NCBI RefSeq assembly: GCF_008254045.1
Contig: NZ_CP042425.1
Coordinates: 5,766,001 to 5,830,000 of the forward strand
DNA from: Limnoglobus roseus
Lineage (GTDB): Bacteria; Planctomycetota; Planctomycetia; Gemmatales; Gemmataceae
DNA length: 64,000 bases
Direction: 5' to 3'
Position 1 is the stretch's first letter. Every line of letters begins with the position of its first letter. The notes under the pieces were generated by a model that saw nothing but the letters and a program-made list of their open reading frames with translations, was not told the DNA's origin and ran no database searches. The position numbers and the translations under genes were made by a program. Positions 62,937-64,000 of this stretch are shown piece after piece.

Positions 62937-63383
62937 TTACTTTTTCTTCTTCAGGGTGAACACGAACGCCTTGTCGTCATCGAACTTCTTGGGCCGATCA
63001 CCGCCCATCGCGTCGTACGTCAACTTCAGTTCGTCGCCGGTCAGCTCGACGATCCCTTTCGCCTTCGTGCCCTTGATCCCATCGATGGCCGACTCGGCAA
63101 TTTCCATATCGATGGCGACGGGCGAGGCCTTCGTGTCGAGGGTGTACGAGAAGACGAACAGCGTCTTGTCGCCTTCCTTCAGCGTGATCTTGTCCTTCGT
63201 GATCGTGTAAGCGCCCTTCTTCGCGTCGTCGCCGATGGCCTGACCAGCCTTTTTCCCGGCGGTAACCGTCCAGTCACCGGACATTTTCTCGGCGTCGAAC
63301 TTCGCTTCCTTCTTATCCTCGGCCGCGAGTGGCAGAACCAACGCCACCAACGCAGCGAACGCCAGGGTACGAACCGACTTCAT
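62937..63383 (-). CDS. TIGR03067-type secreted protein
   Basis: The 148-residue exported protein has a signal peptide (about 1-20) and one lipocalin-like beta-barrel-type domain with the pattern of TIGR03067: MSGDWTVTAGKKAGQAIGDD at the start, TITKDKITLKEGDK, TKASPVAIDMEI, KAKGIVELTGDELKL and a final FTLKKKK. The family is typical of Planctomycetes and has no known function. AAGGAG before ATG 63383 decides the start. It is rich in Lys and Asp. Confidence 0.82.
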   Translation of the reverse strand: MKSVRTLAFAALVALVLPLAAEDKKEAKFDAEKMSGDWTVTAGKKAGQAIGDDAKKGAYTITKDKITLKEGDKTLFVFSYTLDTKASPVAIDMEIAESAIDGIKGTKAKGIVELTGDELKLTYDAMGGDRPKKFDDDKAFVFTLKKKK

Positions 63384-63473
63384 GACGGAACTCCTTCCGA
63401 AAGACGTGACGGCGACCGAGACCACCTCGGCGTGCCGCAGGATTGAGTGTATGTACACTGCCACCGCGGGCAA

Positions 63474-64000
63474 CTAATAACTCCGCGTTTCAAACCGCCA
63501 GCACGCGAGACCCAGGATGACGATCAAGAATCCGAGCGTGACGCCAGAGATTTCAAGCCATCCCGCCAACACCGACGTGTTGGATTTCGATTCCTTGAGT
63601 TCTTCGTCGGTCAAAATCCCCTGCGCGATGAGTCGGTCGAGCCAGAGGTCGATTTGGTAACTCCGCGGCGAGATCGTGTGAACCGCCTTCGCCACCCCGA
63701 AAAGCGACTTGGGGAAGAAGCGGTAGAGCGGTGCGTCCGGGTCAATCCGTGCCATGACTTCGTCGAGGTCGTCCAGGTTCTGGGGTTGTTTCAGATTGCC
63801 CGGGCCGGTGGGGTTCGCGGCTTGCTCGGCCACGGTCTGCTCGCGTTTCTCGATGTCGCGGTTCACCCGCCCGATGGCGAAGAACAAACCCCACGCGAGG
63901 AAAGTTGCCAGGATCGCAACGATGGCGCTCCGGGTGAAGACGGCGACGAACGTGGAAACCGCATACAGGATCGAGAAGTAGGCCAGAATGAGGGGGATCG
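63474..64000 (-). CDS. ABC-2-type permease, C-terminal part (5' end outside window)
   Basis: The frame is open to the end of the window on the minus strand, so the N-terminal part is missing. The visible 175 residues include a conserved membrane portion (IPLILAYFSILYAVSTFVAVF, in two helices, then ATFLAWGLFFAIG), a soluble loop of about 90 residues and a last membrane segment (VTLGFLIVILGLACWRF). This is the layout of ABC-2 permease C-termini with an inserted extracytoplasmic loop. The ATPase gene would be outside. Substrate unknown. Confidence 0.7.
   Translation of the reverse strand, partial: IPLILAYFSILYAVSTFVAVFTRSAIVAILATFLAWGLFFAIGRVNRDIEKREQTVAEQAANPTGPGNLKQPQNLDDLDEVMARIDPDAPLYRFFPKSLFGVAKAVHTISPRSYQIDLWLDRLIAQGILTDEELKESKSNTSVLAGWLEISGVTLGFLIVILGLACWRFETRSY

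Overview
The window is about 64 kb of GC-rich DNA that reads as a planctomycete chromosome, most likely from the Gemmata-like family (Gemmataceae). This is inferred from gene families, not from an rRNA gene. The pointers are a fused DUF1549/DUF1553 protein with a cytochrome c head beside a DUF1501 protein, a PVC-type propeller/HEAT/cytochrome c protein, TIGR03000 and TIGR03067 proteins, two PEP-CTERM proteins, a serine/threonine kinase with membrane segments, and an orphan FhcC of the C1 pathway. I see no tRNA, rRNA, insertion sequence, phage or CRISPR array. It looks like ordinary chromosome made of short operons, many with 4-base ATGA or GTGA overlaps.

Layout. 1-1907: end of a HAD phosphatase, an MFS transporter and a 52-residue ORF with a very strong ribosome binding site. 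2075-6094: DUF1549/1553 plus DUF1501 pair. 6391-12189: a CzcCBA/CusCBA-like metal efflux operon (outer membrane, adaptor, RND pump), followed by a C-terminal gene remnant. 12530-21639 (minus strand): nucleoside-symporter-like MFS, small membrane-anchored protein, histidine kinase, zinc-ribbon membrane protein, LarE, IlvE and a LolCD-type ABC exporter. 21961-28303 (plus): membrane kinase, TIGR03000 protein, FAD oxidoreductase, unknown protein and NUDIX protein. 28355-34871 (minus): tandem PEP-CTERM paralogues, YfcE-like phosphoesterase, two secreted unknowns and a DegT-type aminotransferase.

34991-46236: DUF4129 membrane protein, EEP-family hydrolase, VWA protein, S10 peptidase, GH16 glucanase, then a four-gene Hsp70 operon carrying two degenerate J-like proteins, and an esterase. 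46336-55168: membrane protein, RbfA-like protein, FhcC with a membrane partner, EF-hand protein, two exported intradiol-dioxygenase-like proteins, an MBOAT_2-like acyltransferase with a small membrane partner, and a sugar transporter/fructokinase pair. 55456-64000: PVC heme-binding protein, a secreted unknown, leuA, a copper-storage-like protein, a TIGR03067 protein and a partial ABC-2 permease.

The observation I rate highest is upstream of leuA. A 25-codon ORF with a good ribosome binding site has seven Leu codons among codons 5-13. It is followed by a perfect 12-bp hairpin whose left arm can pair instead with a sequence inside the ORF. This is the architecture of a leucine attenuator. Other points of interest are the Hsp70 operon whose J-like partners lack HPD, a pair of exact 11-bp direct repeats 30 bp apart near a TATAAT box, and several secreted proteins with unknown roles. 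Function calls rest on reading translated sequence and motifs; no database search was run.
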